Origin: Rhizohabitans arisaemae
GTDB lineage: Bacteria > Actinomycetota > Actinomycetes > Streptosporangiales > Streptosporangiaceae
DNA: 64,000 bases
Reading direction: 5' to 3'
Assembly (NCBI RefSeq): GCF_025996515.1
Contig: NZ_BLRH01000034.1
Location: forward strand, 1,178,001-1,242,000
Positions within the stretch are counted from its first letter, which is position 1. Every line of letters begins with the position of its first letter. This document shows, in pieces, positions 18,800 to 30,125 of this stretch. The notes under the pieces are model-generated. The model was given only the letters and a program-made list of their open reading frames with translations. It did not search any database and had not been told where the DNA came from. Both the position numbers and the translations under genes were made by a program.

Positions 18800-20563
18800 T
18801 TACAGGTACTGGCCGGTGTTGGCCACGGTGTCGATGGAGCGGCCGGCCTCGGTGCCCTGCTTACCCGAGACGAGGGTACGGATGTAGACGATCCGCTCAC
18901 CCTTCTTGCCGGAGATCCGCGCCCAGTCGTCGGGGTTGGTGGTGTTGGGCAGGTCCTCGTTCTCGCTGAACTCGTCGACGCAGGCGGCGAGGAGATGCGC
19001 GACCCGCAACCCCTTCTGCCCCGTCTCCAGGAACTCCTTGATCGCCATCTTCTTACCCCGGTCCACGATGTTCTGGATCATCGCTCCGGAGTTGAAGTCC
19101 TTGAAGTACAGGACTTCCTTGTCGCCGTTGGCGTAGGTCACCTCGAGGAAGCGGTTCTCCTCGGTCTCGGTGTACATCCGCTCGACGACCCGCTGGATCA
19201 TGCCTTCCACGCAGGCGACCGGCGAGCTGCCGTTCTCCGCCAGGTCGTCGGCGTGCAGCGGCAACGACGTGGTGATGTACTTGGAGAAGATGTCCTTGGC
19301 CGCCTCGGCGTCGGGGCGCTCAATCTTGATCTTCACGTCGAGACGTCCCGGCCGCAGGATCGCCGGGTCGATCATGTCCTCCCGGTTGGAGGCGCCGATC
19401 ACGATCACGTTCTCCAGGCCCTCGACCCCGTCGATCTCGGAGAGGAGCTGGGGGACGATCGTGTTCTCGACGTCGGAGGAGACCCCCGACCCACGGGTGC
19501 GGAAGATCGAGTCCATCTCGTCGAAGAACACGATCACCGGAGTGCCCTCCGACGCCTTCTCCCGTGCCCGCTGGAACACCAGCCGGATGTGCCGCTCGGT
19601 CTCCCCGACGTACTTGTTGAGGAGCTCGGGGCCCTTGATGTTGAGGAAGAAGCTCTTGCCCGACTGGCCGGTCTTCTCGGCGACCTGCTTGGCCAGGGAG
19701 TTGGCGACCGCCTTGGCGATCAAGGTTTTGCCGCATCCGGGCGGACCGTAGAGCAGTACGCCCTTGGGGGGCCGCAGCTCGTGCTCCCGGAAGAGGTCGG
19801 CGTGCAGATAGGGCAGCTCGATGGCGTCCCTGATCTGCTCGATCTGCCGGGACAGACCGCCGATCTCGTCGTAGGAGATGTCGGGGACCTCTTCGAGGAC
19901 GAGTTCCTCGACCTCGGACTTGGGGATCCGCTCGTAGACGTAGCCGGATCTGGGCTCAAGCAGCAGCGAGTCTCCCGCGCGGAGCGGGGATTCCATCAGG
20001 GGCTCCGCGAGTTTGACGACACGCTCCTCGTCGGCGTGCGAGATGACGAGCGCGCGATCGCCGCCTTCCAACAGCTCCTTGAGCATCACGACCTCGCCGA
20101 TGCGCTCGAAGCTCAACGCCTCCACCACGTTGAGGGCCTCGTTGAGCATGACCTCCTGGCCACGCCGGAGAGACTCCACCTCAACCGTGGGGCTGACGTT
20201 CACCCGAAGCTTGCGGCCCCCGGTGAACACCTCGACGGTCCCGTCCTCGCGGACCTCCAAGAAGACACCAAACCCCGAGGGGGGCTGCGCCAGCCGATCG
20301 ACCTCCTCCTTCAGCGCGACGATCTGGTCGCGCGCCTCCTTGAGGGTCGCCACAAGACGTTCGTTCTGTGCGGTGACGGCGGAGAGATTGGCCTGTACCT
20401 CGTGGAGACGCTCCTCCAGGATCCGTGCCTGACGGGGGGACTCCGCGAGCTTGCGGCGCAACGCGCTGATCTCTTCCTGCAGGAAGGAGACCTGCGTTGT
20501 GAGGTCGGCGACCTCTCGTTCGCGCTGCGCGGCGCGAGCCTCGGATTCTTCACGAGCTGCCAC
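18800..20563 (-). CDS. arc: Proteasomal AAA ATPase ARC/Mpa
   Basis: A 587-residue hexameric unfoldase that captures pupylated proteins and feeds them to the 20S core. Residues about 5-92 are the coiled coil that binds Pup, about 95-225 the tandem OB domains, then the AAA module: Walker A GPPGCGKT (273-280), Walker [11 protein letters not shown] and the arginine region [11 protein letters not shown]. The extreme C-terminus is GQYL, the family's docking motif for the alpha ring. GTG 20563 has a near-perfect GGAGGTGA six bases upstream. Confidence 0.97.
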   Translation of the reverse strand: MAAREESEARAAQREREVADLTTQVSFLQEEISALRRKLAESPRQARILEERLHEVQANLSAVTAQNERLVATLKEARDQIVALKEEVDRLAQPPSGFGVFLEVREDGTVEVFTGGRKLRVNVSPTVEVESLRRGQEVMLNEALNVVEALSFERIGEVVMLKELLEGGDRALVISHADEERVVKLAEPLMESPLRAGDSLLLEPRSGYVYERIPKSEVEELVLEEVPDISYDEIGGLSRQIEQIRDAIELPYLHADLFREHELRPPKGVLLYGPPGCGKTLIAKAVANSLAKQVAEKTGQSGKSFFLNIKGPELLNKYVGETERHIRLVFQRAREKASEGTPVIVFFDEMDSIFRTRGSGVSSDVENTIVPQLLSEIDGVEGLENVIVIGASNREDMIDPAILRPGRLDVKIKIERPDAEAAKDIFSKYITTSLPLHADDLAENGSSPVACVEGMIQRVVERMYTETEENRFLEVTYANGDKEVLYFKDFNSGAMIQNIVDRGKKMAIKEFLETGQKGLRVAHLLAACVDEFSENEDLPNTTNPDDWARISGKKGERIVYIRTLVSGKQGTEAGRSIDTVANTGQYL

Positions 20564-20712
20564 GCCCCGTCACCTCCTTCCCAGCTTTATCAACTACTTC
20601 AGACCCTACCTATCTACGGCCAATCCGTAACCTGGCCGGGGGGTGTTCGTCTAGTTACAGCGGGTGGTGAGTTTTTTGTTACTGAATGTCGGGTTTACTA
20701 GAGGAAGCATCC

Positions 20713-22853
<2,141 letters not shown>

Positions 22854-22871
22854 CTCCCCCGCGCGGCCCCG

Positions 22872-23663
22872 TCAGGCCGCGGCCAGGTAGCTCAGCCGTT
22901 CGGCCGCCTGAGCGGCGGTCGGGCGGGCCGAGGGACTCCCGATGCAGGCGTGGATGAGATCGGCGATCTGCGCGTCAAGCCCCCCGGCCACACTCGGCGG
23001 GGTGCTGAACACCTTGCGCAGGGTGAGCAGCGTGTCATGTGTCGGCAGCGCGCCGTACAGCCCCATGCCGGAGGCGACCCAGTGCAGGGTGGCCCCGATG
23101 GACCAGACGTCGCCGGCCGGGCTCGGCTCCTCGCCCTGCAGCAGCGCGGGGTCGGTGAACTCCACCGAACCGACCTTGCCCATCCCGGTGACCGTCACCC
23201 CGGGGGTCAGCACCTGGGCGAGGCCCAGGTCGGCGAGCTTCCCCCCGACGGAGGTGAGCAGCACGTTGGACGGCCGGATGTCGCGGTGGACGATCCCGGC
23301 GTCGTGCAGCGCCTGCGCGGCCCACGCGGCGTGCGCCAGCGCGGACAGGGCCGTGGCGCGGGTGAGCCCCTCCTTCGGCGCCCCGAGGGAACCTCCGGGG
23401 AGGTACTCCATCGAGTAGTAGAAGACACCGCCCTGCTGGCCCGCGTCGTACAGGGTCACCAGGTACGGCGAGCGCACCGCCGCGAACGCCTTCAGCTCCC
23501 GCGTCGCGCGCCGGAAGGCGTCCTGCCCGGTCCCGCCCACCACCTTGACGGCGACGTACTCGGCGTCGACGGGCAGGCGCTCCGGCCGGCGGGAGAGAAA
23601 GAACTCCCCGTGGTTACCGGCGCCCAGCGACCGGATGAACTCGTAGTCGGCGATCCCCTCCAC
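22872..23663 (-). CDS. Stand-alone serine/threonine kinase domain
   Basis: A 263-residue soluble kinase domain with no membrane segment or sensor. The glycine loop is LGAGNHGEFF (13-22), the ATP-anchoring Lys is K40 in AVKVV, and E56 is the probable helix-C partner. The catalytic loop is HRDIRPSN (126-133), where Arg replaces the usual Lys. The magnesium loop is DLG (145-147) instead of DFG. The catalytic Asp128, Asn133 and Asp145 remain, so activity is plausible. GTG 23663 has GAGGA six bases upstream. It diverges from the antiporter gene by 100 bases. Confidence 0.88.
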   Translation of the reverse strand: MEGIADYEFIRSLGAGNHGEFFLSRRPERLPVDAEYVAVKVVGGTGQDAFRRATRELKAFAAVRSPYLVTLYDAGQQGGVFYYSMEYLPGGSLGAPKEGLTRATALSALAHAAWAAQALHDAGIVHRDIRPSNVLLTSVGGKLADLGLAQVLTPGVTVTGMGKVGSVEFTDPALLQGEEPSPAGDVWSIGATLHWVASGMGLYGALPTHDTLLTLRKVFSTPPSVAGGLDAQIADLIHACIGSPSARPTAAQAAERLSYLAAA

Positions 23664-23763
23664 CGCACGTCCTCTCTCGCGATGTCACCCCCAACACGAT
23701 AACGTCGCGATGCTACCTTGCGCCGTCTAGATCCACTATTCCCCCTACGGAGGCGATGCCACG

Positions 23764-25830
23764 GTGCCTCAGTTCCTCGGCGGCGCCGCGCCCGCGGCCT
23801 ACGACGTGGCCGGATTACTCCTGGCCATCGTAGTCGTGCTCGCCCTGGCCCGGCTGTTCGGGTCGCTGGCCCGACTGGTCGGCCAGCCCCCTGTCATCGG
23901 CGAGATCCTCGCCGGAATCCTCATGGGCCCGACGCTGCTCCAGCGGTTCACGGGCGACTCACTGTTCTCCGTCGACGTGCAGCTGTCCATGAAGGCGCTC
24001 GCCGACGTGGGACTCGTCCTCTTCATGTTCGTGGTCGGCCTGGAGCTCGACCAGAAACTGGTCCGGGGCAAGGGCCGGGTGGCCGCCGCGGTGGGGCTCG
24101 GCTCCACGCTGCTGCCGTTCGCGCTGGGCGCCCTGCTGGCCCTGGCCATCCTCGACGACCAGCAGGGCATCCAGCCGCTGGCGTTCGTGCTGTTCTTCGG
24201 CGCCGCGATGTCGGCCACCGCCTTCCCGGTGCTCGCCCGGATCCTCACCGACCGGGGCATGCACCGGACCACCATCGGCGGGCTCGCCCTGGCCTCCGCC
24301 GCCGTGATCGACGTGCTCGCTTGGACCGTTCTCGCCGTCGTGGTGGCGATCGCGGGCACCGGAGGCGGCGACCAGTGGCAGGTGGCCCTGGCCATCCCGT
24401 TCGCGATCCTGATGATCGTCGTGGTACGCCCGTTGCTGCGCAGGCTCATCCCGGCCTACCAGCGCGCCGGACGGCTCACCCCCGGCCTGTTCGCGATCGT
24501 CCTCATCGGGCTGATCGCCTCGGCCTGGGCGACCGAGTGGATGCACATCCACTTCATCTTCGGCGCGTTCCTGTTCGGCGCGATCATGCCGCACGAGGGC
24601 GCGGAACGGCTGCGCCACGAGATCCTGGAGCGGCTGGAGCACCTGGCGGTCCTCCTGCTGCTGCCGATGTTCTTCGTGGTGGCCGGTCTCAAGGTGGACC
24701 TCACCGGGCTCTTCACCGGCCAGGACCTCGGCCTGCTCGCCGTCATCCTGGCCGTGGCCATCGGTGGAAAGCTGATCGGCGCCTACGTCGGCGCGCGAAG
24801 CCAGAAGGTCCAGCCCCGGCAGTCCGCGGTCCTCGCCTTCCTGATGAACACCCGGGGACTAACCGAGATCGTCATCCTGACCGTCGGCCTCAACGCCAAG
24901 GTGCTCACCCCCGAGCTCTACTCGCTCATGGTGCTCATGGCGCTCATCACGACCGCCATGACCGGCCCCGTGGTCCGCTGGCTCTACCCCGACCGCAGGG
25001 TGGAGCGCGACATCGCCGAAGCCGAACGCGCCGCGCTCGGGACCCATCTCGCCTTCCGCGCGGTCGTGGTGGTGCCCGATCCCGCGGCGGGCGGGCCGGC
25101 CGCGAGGCTCGCGGCGGGGGCCGTCGCCGGGCGCGGACCCGCCGAGATGGTCTTCGGGCATCTGCGGCCGTACTCGCGGGGCAGGCTTGAGGTGGGCACC
25201 GGCCTCTCCTCCGAGCTGGCCGAGATGACGACCACGATGAGCGAGCTGGAGTCCCTGGCGGACCGGACCGGCTCCCCGGACGTCCCGGTCCGTGTGGTCA
25301 GCCGGTTCGCCGGCGACGTCGAGGCCGAGTTCCCCGAGCTCGTCTCCTCCGCCGAACCCGACGTCGTGATCCTGCCGGAGCACGCCCCCGGCGCCGAGGC
25401 GATCCGGGCCACGACCACGGCGCGGCTCGTCTCGGTGGCCGACGGACTGGACGACCTCGGCGAGGGGCCGATCGCGGTCCACTTCAACGGCGGCTCGGAC
25501 GCGTCCGCCGCGGTGGAGGTCGCCCTCCGGCTGGCCGTCTCGGCGGGCCGCCCGCTGCTCCTGTTCGGCGGGCGCCGGGCCACCGCGCTGGCCGAGCGGA
25601 TCACCAAGGCGGGTCTGCCGGCCCAGGGGGTCGCCGCGGCCCCCGACGACGCCCTCGTGCTCGGCGCGTACGGCCGCGCCGACGCCGCCGTCCAGGTCCG
25701 CGCCGAGCGGGACGCCGATCCGGTGGACTGGGAGGCGGTGGTCGCGACCCTGCTCGCGGATCCGGTACGGCCCAAGGAGGGACCGTCCGCCACGGCGGGC
25801 GTCCCCGAGGCCGAGGCCACGACCCCGTAG
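23764..25830 (+). CDS. CPA2 family cation/proton antiporter with C-terminal stress domain
   Basis: A 688-residue membrane protein. Residues about 15-415 form 12-13 membrane helices of the monovalent cation:proton antiporter-2 family (start DVAGLLLAIVVVLALARLFG; VGQPPVIGEILAGILMGPT; MFVVGLELD; paired Asp region FPVLARILTDR and SAAVIDVLAW). The remaining 270 residues are soluble and resemble a universal-stress-protein-like regulatory module. It probably exchanges K+ or Na+ for protons. GTG 23764 has GGAGG ten bases upstream. A 17-bp hairpin follows the stop. Confidence 0.9.
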   Translation: MPQFLGGAAPAAYDVAGLLLAIVVVLALARLFGSLARLVGQPPVIGEILAGILMGPTLLQRFTGDSLFSVDVQLSMKALADVGLVLFMFVVGLELDQKLVRGKGRVAAAVGLGSTLLPFALGALLALAILDDQQGIQPLAFVLFFGAAMSATAFPVLARILTDRGMHRTTIGGLALASAAVIDVLAWTVLAVVVAIAGTGGGDQWQVALAIPFAILMIVVVRPLLRRLIPAYQRAGRLTPGLFAIVLIGLIASAWATEWMHIHFIFGAFLFGAIMPHEGAERLRHEILERLEHLAVLLLLPMFFVVAGLKVDLTGLFTGQDLGLLAVILAVAIGGKLIGAYVGARSQKVQPRQSAVLAFLMNTRGLTEIVILTVGLNAKVLTPELYSLMVLMALITTAMTGPVVRWLYPDRRVERDIAEAERAALGTHLAFRAVVVVPDPAAGGPAARLAAGAVAGRGPAEMVFGHLRPYSRGRLEVGTGLSSELAEMTTTMSELESLADRTGSPDVPVRVVSRFAGDVEAEFPELVSSAEPDVVILPEHAPGAEAIRATTTARLVSVADGLDDLGEGPIAVHFNGGSDASAAVEVALRLAVSAGRPLLLFGGRRATALAERITKAGLPAQGVAAAPDDALVLGAYGRADAAVQVRAERDADPVDWEAVVATLLADPVRPKEGPSATAGVPEAEATTP

Positions 25831-25836
25831 GCGCCC

Positions 25837-25873
25837 GTACGGGCGGAGCCGGGTGTCCCGGCTCCGCCCGTAC
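25837..25873. terminator. Strong bidirectional terminator hairpin
   Basis: Two perfect 17-base arms around a TGT loop, six bases after the antiporter stop and before the stop of the convergent SnoaL-like gene. It marks the left edge of the catabolic island. Confidence 0.85.
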
Positions 25874-25910
25874 CCGGCGAAATCCGGCCCCGCACCGCAC
25901 CGCCTCGGTG

Positions 25911-26381
25911 CTATCCGGACAGCCCCGTGGCGTCGTCGCCGTAGGTCCAGGCCACCTCGATCTCACAGCGCCGGATACGCCACCCGTGCTCGGTCCGGCG
26001 AAAACGCCAGTGGTAGGTCCCGGCTACGACGAAGTACTCGGATGACCGATCGGCGCGCGGGACGTGCACCGCCTGGAACTTGGAACGGCCGAAGGCCGTG
26101 TCCCCCTCCACGGTGATCTGGAAGTTCGAGCTCATGTGGTGGGTCTTCTCAAACGGGGCGAGCGCCGCGCGCCCCCACTCGGCCAGCCCGTCGGACCCGT
26201 CGTGCGCGGCGAAAGGCATGCGGATCTCCGCGTCCGCGGTGAAACACGCCTCCCAGTCCTCCCACCTCTTGTCGTCCACACACCACGCGTACTCGTCGAG
26301 CAGTCGTGCGATGTCCGCCTCGTCGATCGTGCTTGCCGTACGGGACTCGTCAACGGTCATTCTCCGGATGCCCTTCTCCAC
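25911..26381 (-). CDS. SnoaL-like (NTF2-fold) protein
   Basis: A 156-residue NTF2-superfamily protein of the SnoaL-like group, which includes small dehydratases, cyclases and isomerases as well as the beta subunits of Rieske dioxygenases. Conserved stretches are IARLLDEYAWCVDDKRWEDWEACFTADAEI (read in two parts) and the closing FRRTEHGWRIRRCEIEVAW. It is the last gene of the minus-strand catabolic set, 117 bases after an SDR gene. GTG 26381 has AGGA six bases upstream; ATG 26360 is the alternative. Confidence 0.82.
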   Translation of the reverse strand: MEKGIRRMTVDESRTASTIDEADIARLLDEYAWCVDDKRWEDWEACFTADAEIRMPFAAHDGSDGLAEWGRAALAPFEKTHHMSSNFQITVEGDTAFGRSKFQAVHVPRADRSSEYFVVAGTYHWRFRRTEHGWRIRRCEIEVAWTYGDDATGLSG

Positions 26382-26498
26382 ATCGATTCCTGTCGTGTTC
26401 GTTGCTTGACGCGCTCGGCCTGGACGAGCAGGGTCACCGAGTCGCCCGCCTGGGAGACGGGCTCCAGCCAGGCGCCGGGCGCGGTGCCGATCCCCGGG

Positions 26499-27257
26499 TC
26501 AGGTGGCGAGCCAGCCGCCGTCGACGGGGATCGCGGCGCCGGTGACGAAGGAGGAGCCGTCCGAGAGGAGCCACGCGACGGACTCGCCGATCTCGCCCGG
26601 CTTGCCGAAGCGGTGGAGCGCGTGCCGCTGCAGCAGGCCCTCGGCGTAGATCTGGAAGGTGGGGTCCTCCATGGCGCGGGCCACCATGGGGGTCTCGATG
26701 GTGCCGGGGAGGATGGCGTTGACCCGGATGCCCTGCTTGCCGTAGTCGGCGGCGGCGGCCTTGGTGAGGCCGACGACGCCGTGCTTGGCCGCCGTGTACT
26801 CGGCGGCGTTCGGGATGGCGACCTGGCCCGCCGCCGAGGCGGTGTTGACGATCGAGCCGCCGCCGGACTCCAGCATCGCGATGATCTCGTACTTCAGGCA
26901 GTTGAACACGCCTGTCAGGTCCACCCGGATGGCGCGTTCCCACTGCTCGCCGGTGAGCTTGTGCAGAGGGAGGGAGCACATCTCGATGCCCGCGTTGTTG
27001 AAGGCGCCGTCGAGCTTGCCGTACCTGTCGAGGGTCGCGGCGACGAGGGCCTCCGCATCGGATTCCCGCCCCACGTCCGTCCTGACGAACTCGGCGTCGC
27101 CGCCGTCCCGGCGGATTCCCTCGGCGACCTCCGCGCCGCTGTCGCTGATGTCCGCCAGGACGACCTTCGCGCCCCGGCTCGCCAGCAGTCCGGCCGTGGC
27201 GGCACCCATGCCGCTGGCGGCACCGGTCACGATGACCACACGATCTTTGATGTCCAT
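26499..27257 (-). CDS. Short-chain dehydrogenase/reductase (copy 1)
   Basis: A 252-residue classical SDR. The nucleotide motif is TGAASGMGAA (residues 11-20), followed by NNAG, the catalytic Ser in NTASAAGQ, and YTAAK with Tyr and Lys. Asp at the end of beta 2 (LADISDSG) favours NAD over NADP. It is roughly 70% identical to the next gene upstream (27474-28232), so the two arose by duplication. Context suggests oxidation of an alcohol or dihydrodiol in the catabolic pathway. Confidence 0.93.
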   Translation of the reverse strand: MDIKDRVVIVTGAASGMGAATAGLLASRGAKVVLADISDSGAEVAEGIRRDGGDAEFVRTDVGRESDAEALVAATLDRYGKLDGAFNNAGIEMCSLPLHKLTGEQWERAIRVDLTGVFNCLKYEIIAMLESGGGSIVNTASAAGQVAIPNAAEYTAAKHGVVGLTKAAAADYGKQGIRVNAILPGTIETPMVARAMEDPTFQIYAEGLLQRHALHRFGKPGEIGESVAWLLSDGSSFVTGAAIPVDGGWLAT

Positions 27258-27473
27258 ACGTTCCTCTTCTTGATGGTCCGCCGCCTGAGGGGGTACGGCG
27301 TACTGCGATGTCCGCGCGCGGGATGGAGGTGTGGTGGGACGGCGACGGCCGTCTCACGGCGGCACGCGGTGGCCGTCGCGGGGGCATCCGGGTTCCGCCG
27401 CGACGACGGGCTTTTCCGTTGCGCCACCGGCCCCGGAGCGCTTCACGGGAGCGGGTGCACGGCGGAACGGGGA

Positions 27474-28232
27474 TCAGACGGCGAGGTAACCGCCGTCGAC
27501 GGAGATCGCGGCCCCCGTCACGAACGAGGAGGCGTCCGACAGCAGCCAGGCCACGGACTCGCCGATCTCGCCCGGCTTGCCGAAGCGGCCCATCACGTGC
27601 CGCCGCCGCAGGGTGTCGAAGTACGCCGCGAAGGTGGGGTCCTGCGAGATGCGGGCGACCATGGTCGTCTCCACGATGCCGGGGAGGACGGCGTTGACCC
27701 GGATGCCCTGCCTGCCGTAGTCGGCGGCGGCGGCCTTGGTGAGGCCGACGACGCCGTGCTTGGCCGCCACGTACTCCGCGGCGTTCGGGATGGCGACCCG
27801 GCCGAGGGCGGAGGCCGTGTTCACGATCGAGCCGCCGCCGGACTCCAGCATCGCGGTGATCTGGTGTTTGAGGCAGTAGAAGACACCCGACAGGTCCACC
27901 CGGACGGCCCGGTCCCACTGCTCGCCGGTCAGCTTGTGCAGGGGTACGGCGCACTGCTCCACACCGGCGTTGTTGAACGCCCCGTCGAGCCTGCCGTAGC
28001 GATCGAGGGTGGCGGCGACCAGGGCCTGCGCCCCGGCCTCCACCCCGATGTCGCCCTGCACGAACTCCGCCTCGCCGCCGGCCGCACGGATGCTCTCCGT
28101 GGTCTGCGCGCCGGTGTCGGCGATGTCGGAGACGACGACCTTCGCCCCGCGGGCGGCCAGCAGCCGCGCCGTCGCGGCACCGATGCCGCTGCCCGCTCCG
28201 GTCACAATGATGACGCGGTCGTTGAGTTCCAT
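27474..28232 (-). CDS. Short-chain dehydrogenase/reductase (copy 2)
   Basis: A 252-residue classical SDR with TGAGSGIGAA, NNAG, catalytic Ser in NTASALGR and YVAAK. Long identical runs are shared with copy 1 (ALVAATLDRYG, LHKLTGEQW, GEIGESVAWLLSD). The differences cluster around residues 185-215 (ARISQDPTFAAYFDTLRRRHV against ARAMEDPTFQIYAEGLLQRHA), which is the substrate-binding loop of SDRs. This suggests the copies act on different substrates. The 216 bases between the copies hold no gene. Confidence 0.93.
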   Translation of the reverse strand: MELNDRVIIVTGAGSGIGAATARLLAARGAKVVVSDIADTGAQTTESIRAAGGEAEFVQGDIGVEAGAQALVAATLDRYGRLDGAFNNAGVEQCAVPLHKLTGEQWDRAVRVDLSGVFYCLKHQITAMLESGGGSIVNTASALGRVAIPNAAEYVAAKHGVVGLTKAAAADYGRQGIRVNAVLPGIVETTMVARISQDPTFAAYFDTLRRRHVMGRFGKPGEIGESVAWLLSDASSFVTGAAISVDGGYLAV

Positions 28233-28308
28233 CGGATTCCTGCTTTCTGATCTGGCATATGCCGCTCGGGGGTCGGACGGCGTGAGGGTGCCGCCGGAAT
28301 CAGGGGTG

Positions 28309-29280
28309 TCAGCCGCGCTGCGGCAAGCCGATCTGCGCGCGGTACTCGTTCGCGGTCGCCGGGGTGCGCCCGAGCTCGGCGGCGATGGTGCGCGCCCGGG
28401 TGAACAGCTCGAGGTTGCTCTTGATGAGGGCGTCGCCGTTGGGGTGTTTCCAGCAGCTGTCCTCGAGACCGACCCGGATGTTGAGCCCCATCATGGTCGC
28501 GAGGGTGGTGATGTAGAGCCCGGCCCGGCCCGCGTTGCACACGGTGATCGCGGCCTTGGGGTCCAGCCTCCGGATCTGCTCCACCATGAGGAACAGGTGG
28601 GTCGCCATGGAGGTGGTGTCGTTCACCCAGGCCCCGGAGATCAGGGTACGGCCGACGTCCACGGGAAGCCCGAACAGGATGATCCAGTTGGTCTGGGCCC
28701 CGGGAGGGATGATCCCGGTGTCGAACAGCCGGCGCTTGGCGAACTCGACCTCGCCGGAGCTGTGGATGACGATTTCCGGGCTGACGCCGTACTCAAGGAG
28801 GGTTTTCACCGCGGGGAGGACGAACGCCTCGGGGTGGCCGGCGGCGCAGGGCGCCACCTCCGCCTGACCGGATCTGGCGGGGCTCAGGCACTCGTCGAAG
28901 GTGGCGCCGTTGAGGACGTTGAGGTTCGGGACGAAGTCGTCGCCGAACCTCTCGCGCAGCGGTTCGAGGACGAGTCCGTACGCCTCGGTGGGCGGAAGGT
29001 CCTTGTCGAGCCTGCGGCCCTTGGAGTCCGTGACCCAGGTGAAGTCGACGTGCACTCCGCACGCGCCGGCCTCGATGACCTGGGAGGCGGCGTCCACGTA
29101 CTCCTCGACGTCCACCGGGTAGTCCGGCGAGCCGGGCAGGCCCGCACGGCCGGCCACGGCGACGTTGATGGCGATCTTGTCGGGAACGTTCCACCGCGGC
29201 TGGAGGGCGGAGTCCGCGACGAACGCGTACCCCTCCATCTCCGTGCGGGCGGCTTCCCAAAGTGAAGGCGGGCTGGTCAC
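28309..29280 (-). CDS. BKACE (DUF849) beta-keto acid cleavage enzyme, variant metal motif
   Basis: A 323-residue TIM-barrel protein of the beta-keto acid cleavage enzyme family, whose members use zinc to split beta-keto acids with acetyl-CoA. The family C-terminus RVGLEDS is present and carries the Glu ligand. At the usual His-x-His metal motif this protein has VHVDF (His77, Asp79), so the second His is replaced. The N-terminal IAINVAVAG differs from the common VAVTGA. Zinc binding by His-Asp-Glu or a changed reaction is possible. GTG 29280 has AAGGA seven bases upstream. It lies 60 bases after the GntR gene and 76 before an SDR. Confidence 0.88.
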   Translation of the reverse strand: MTSPPSLWEAARTEMEGYAFVADSALQPRWNVPDKIAINVAVAGRAGLPGSPDYPVDVEEYVDAASQVIEAGACGVHVDFTWVTDSKGRRLDKDLPPTEAYGLVLEPLRERFGDDFVPNLNVLNGATFDECLSPARSGQAEVAPCAAGHPEAFVLPAVKTLLEYGVSPEIVIHSSGEVEFAKRRLFDTGIIPPGAQTNWIILFGLPVDVGRTLISGAWVNDTTSMATHLFLMVEQIRRLDPKAAITVCNAGRAGLYITTLATMMGLNIRVGLEDSCWKHPNGDALIKSNLELFTRARTIAAELGRTPATANEYRAQIGLPQRG

Positions 29281-29340
29281 GACTGATTCCTTGGAGGTAG
29301 GCGGATGTACTTGGCGTGGGGTTTCAATTCGGTGCAGAGG

Positions 29341-30123
29341 TCAGTCGGTCGGCTGCTCCGTGTAGATCTCGTCGACCGAGTCCAGATGCCGGAGCATGAG
29401 CGCGGTGAAGCGCCCCGCGTCGCCCGCGCGAAGGGCGGTCAGCACCTGCGCGTGCTCCTCGAAAAGGTGCTCCCAGTCGTGGTGGGCGGTGGCCGAGGTG
29501 AAGGCGGGAACCCGGTTCCCCATGCGCACGAGCGCGATGAACAGCGCCTCCAGCACGGGATTGCCGGTCGCCGCGACGAGGATCTCGTGGAAATCCAGGC
29601 TCAGCCGCAGCAATTCGGCGGCGCCCCGGCCGCGGGCCAGCGCACTCCTGGAGAGGTCGACGTTCTCCTGGAGCCTGCGCAGGTCGTCCGTGCTCGCTCC
29701 GGCCAGGACGGCCGTGGCGAGCACGGGTTCCAGGATCCGCTTCGCGGCCAGGTAGTCCAGGACGGACACCTGGCTGTGGCGCATGTGGTTCTCCAGGGCA
29801 CGGTGAACCGCGTTCACCGTCGGGGCCGCGACGAACGCGCCGCCGCCCGAGCCGACCTGCACCTCGACGAGCCCCTCGTGCTCCAGGTTCATGGTGGCCT
29901 GGCGCGCGACGGCCCTGCTGACGTCGAACATGCCCATCAGCTCGCGCTCGGTGGGCAGCCGCTCCCCCGGACGGTAGACGCCCGACAGGATGGCCTCCCG
30001 CAACTGGGAGGCGACCTCCTCGTACAGCCGGGTGTGACGCGCGGGCCGGAACACCGGAGGTGTTCCGCTCGCGGCCCGCCGTTCGCCGCCGTCCGGTGTG
30101 CGCGACCGCTCCGCCCGAGGCAT
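29341..30123 (-). CDS. GntR family (FadR/FCD) transcriptional regulator
   Basis: A 260-residue regulator. The winged helix is at about 33-100 (LYEEVASQLREAILSGVYRPGERLPTERELM in parts, then FDVSRAVARQATMNLEHEGLV), followed by an all-helical FCD ligand-binding domain (about 115-245) with the Asp and His residues that bind metal and carboxylate ligands. It starts two bases after the DUF6081-like gene, within the minus-strand unit, and probably controls it in response to a pathway acid. ATG 30123 is preferred because upstream codons lack coding character. Confidence 0.9.
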   Translation of the reverse strand: MPRAERSRTPDGGERRAASGTPPVFRPARHTRLYEEVASQLREAILSGVYRPGERLPTERELMGMFDVSRAVARQATMNLEHEGLVEVQVGSGGGAFVAAPTVNAVHRALENHMRHSQVSVLDYLAAKRILEPVLATAVLAGASTDDLRRLQENVDLSRSALARGRGAAELLRLSLDFHEILVAATGNPVLEALFIALVRMGNRVPAFTSATAHHDWEHLFEEHAQVLTALRAGDAGRFTALMLRHLDSVDEIYTEQPTD

Positions 30124-30125
30124 GG

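Noticed and set aside
23718-25190. Plus-strand frame overlapping the antiporter gene in another phase
   Set aside because: Almost pure Arg/Gly/Pro/His and overlaps a clear membrane-protein frame.
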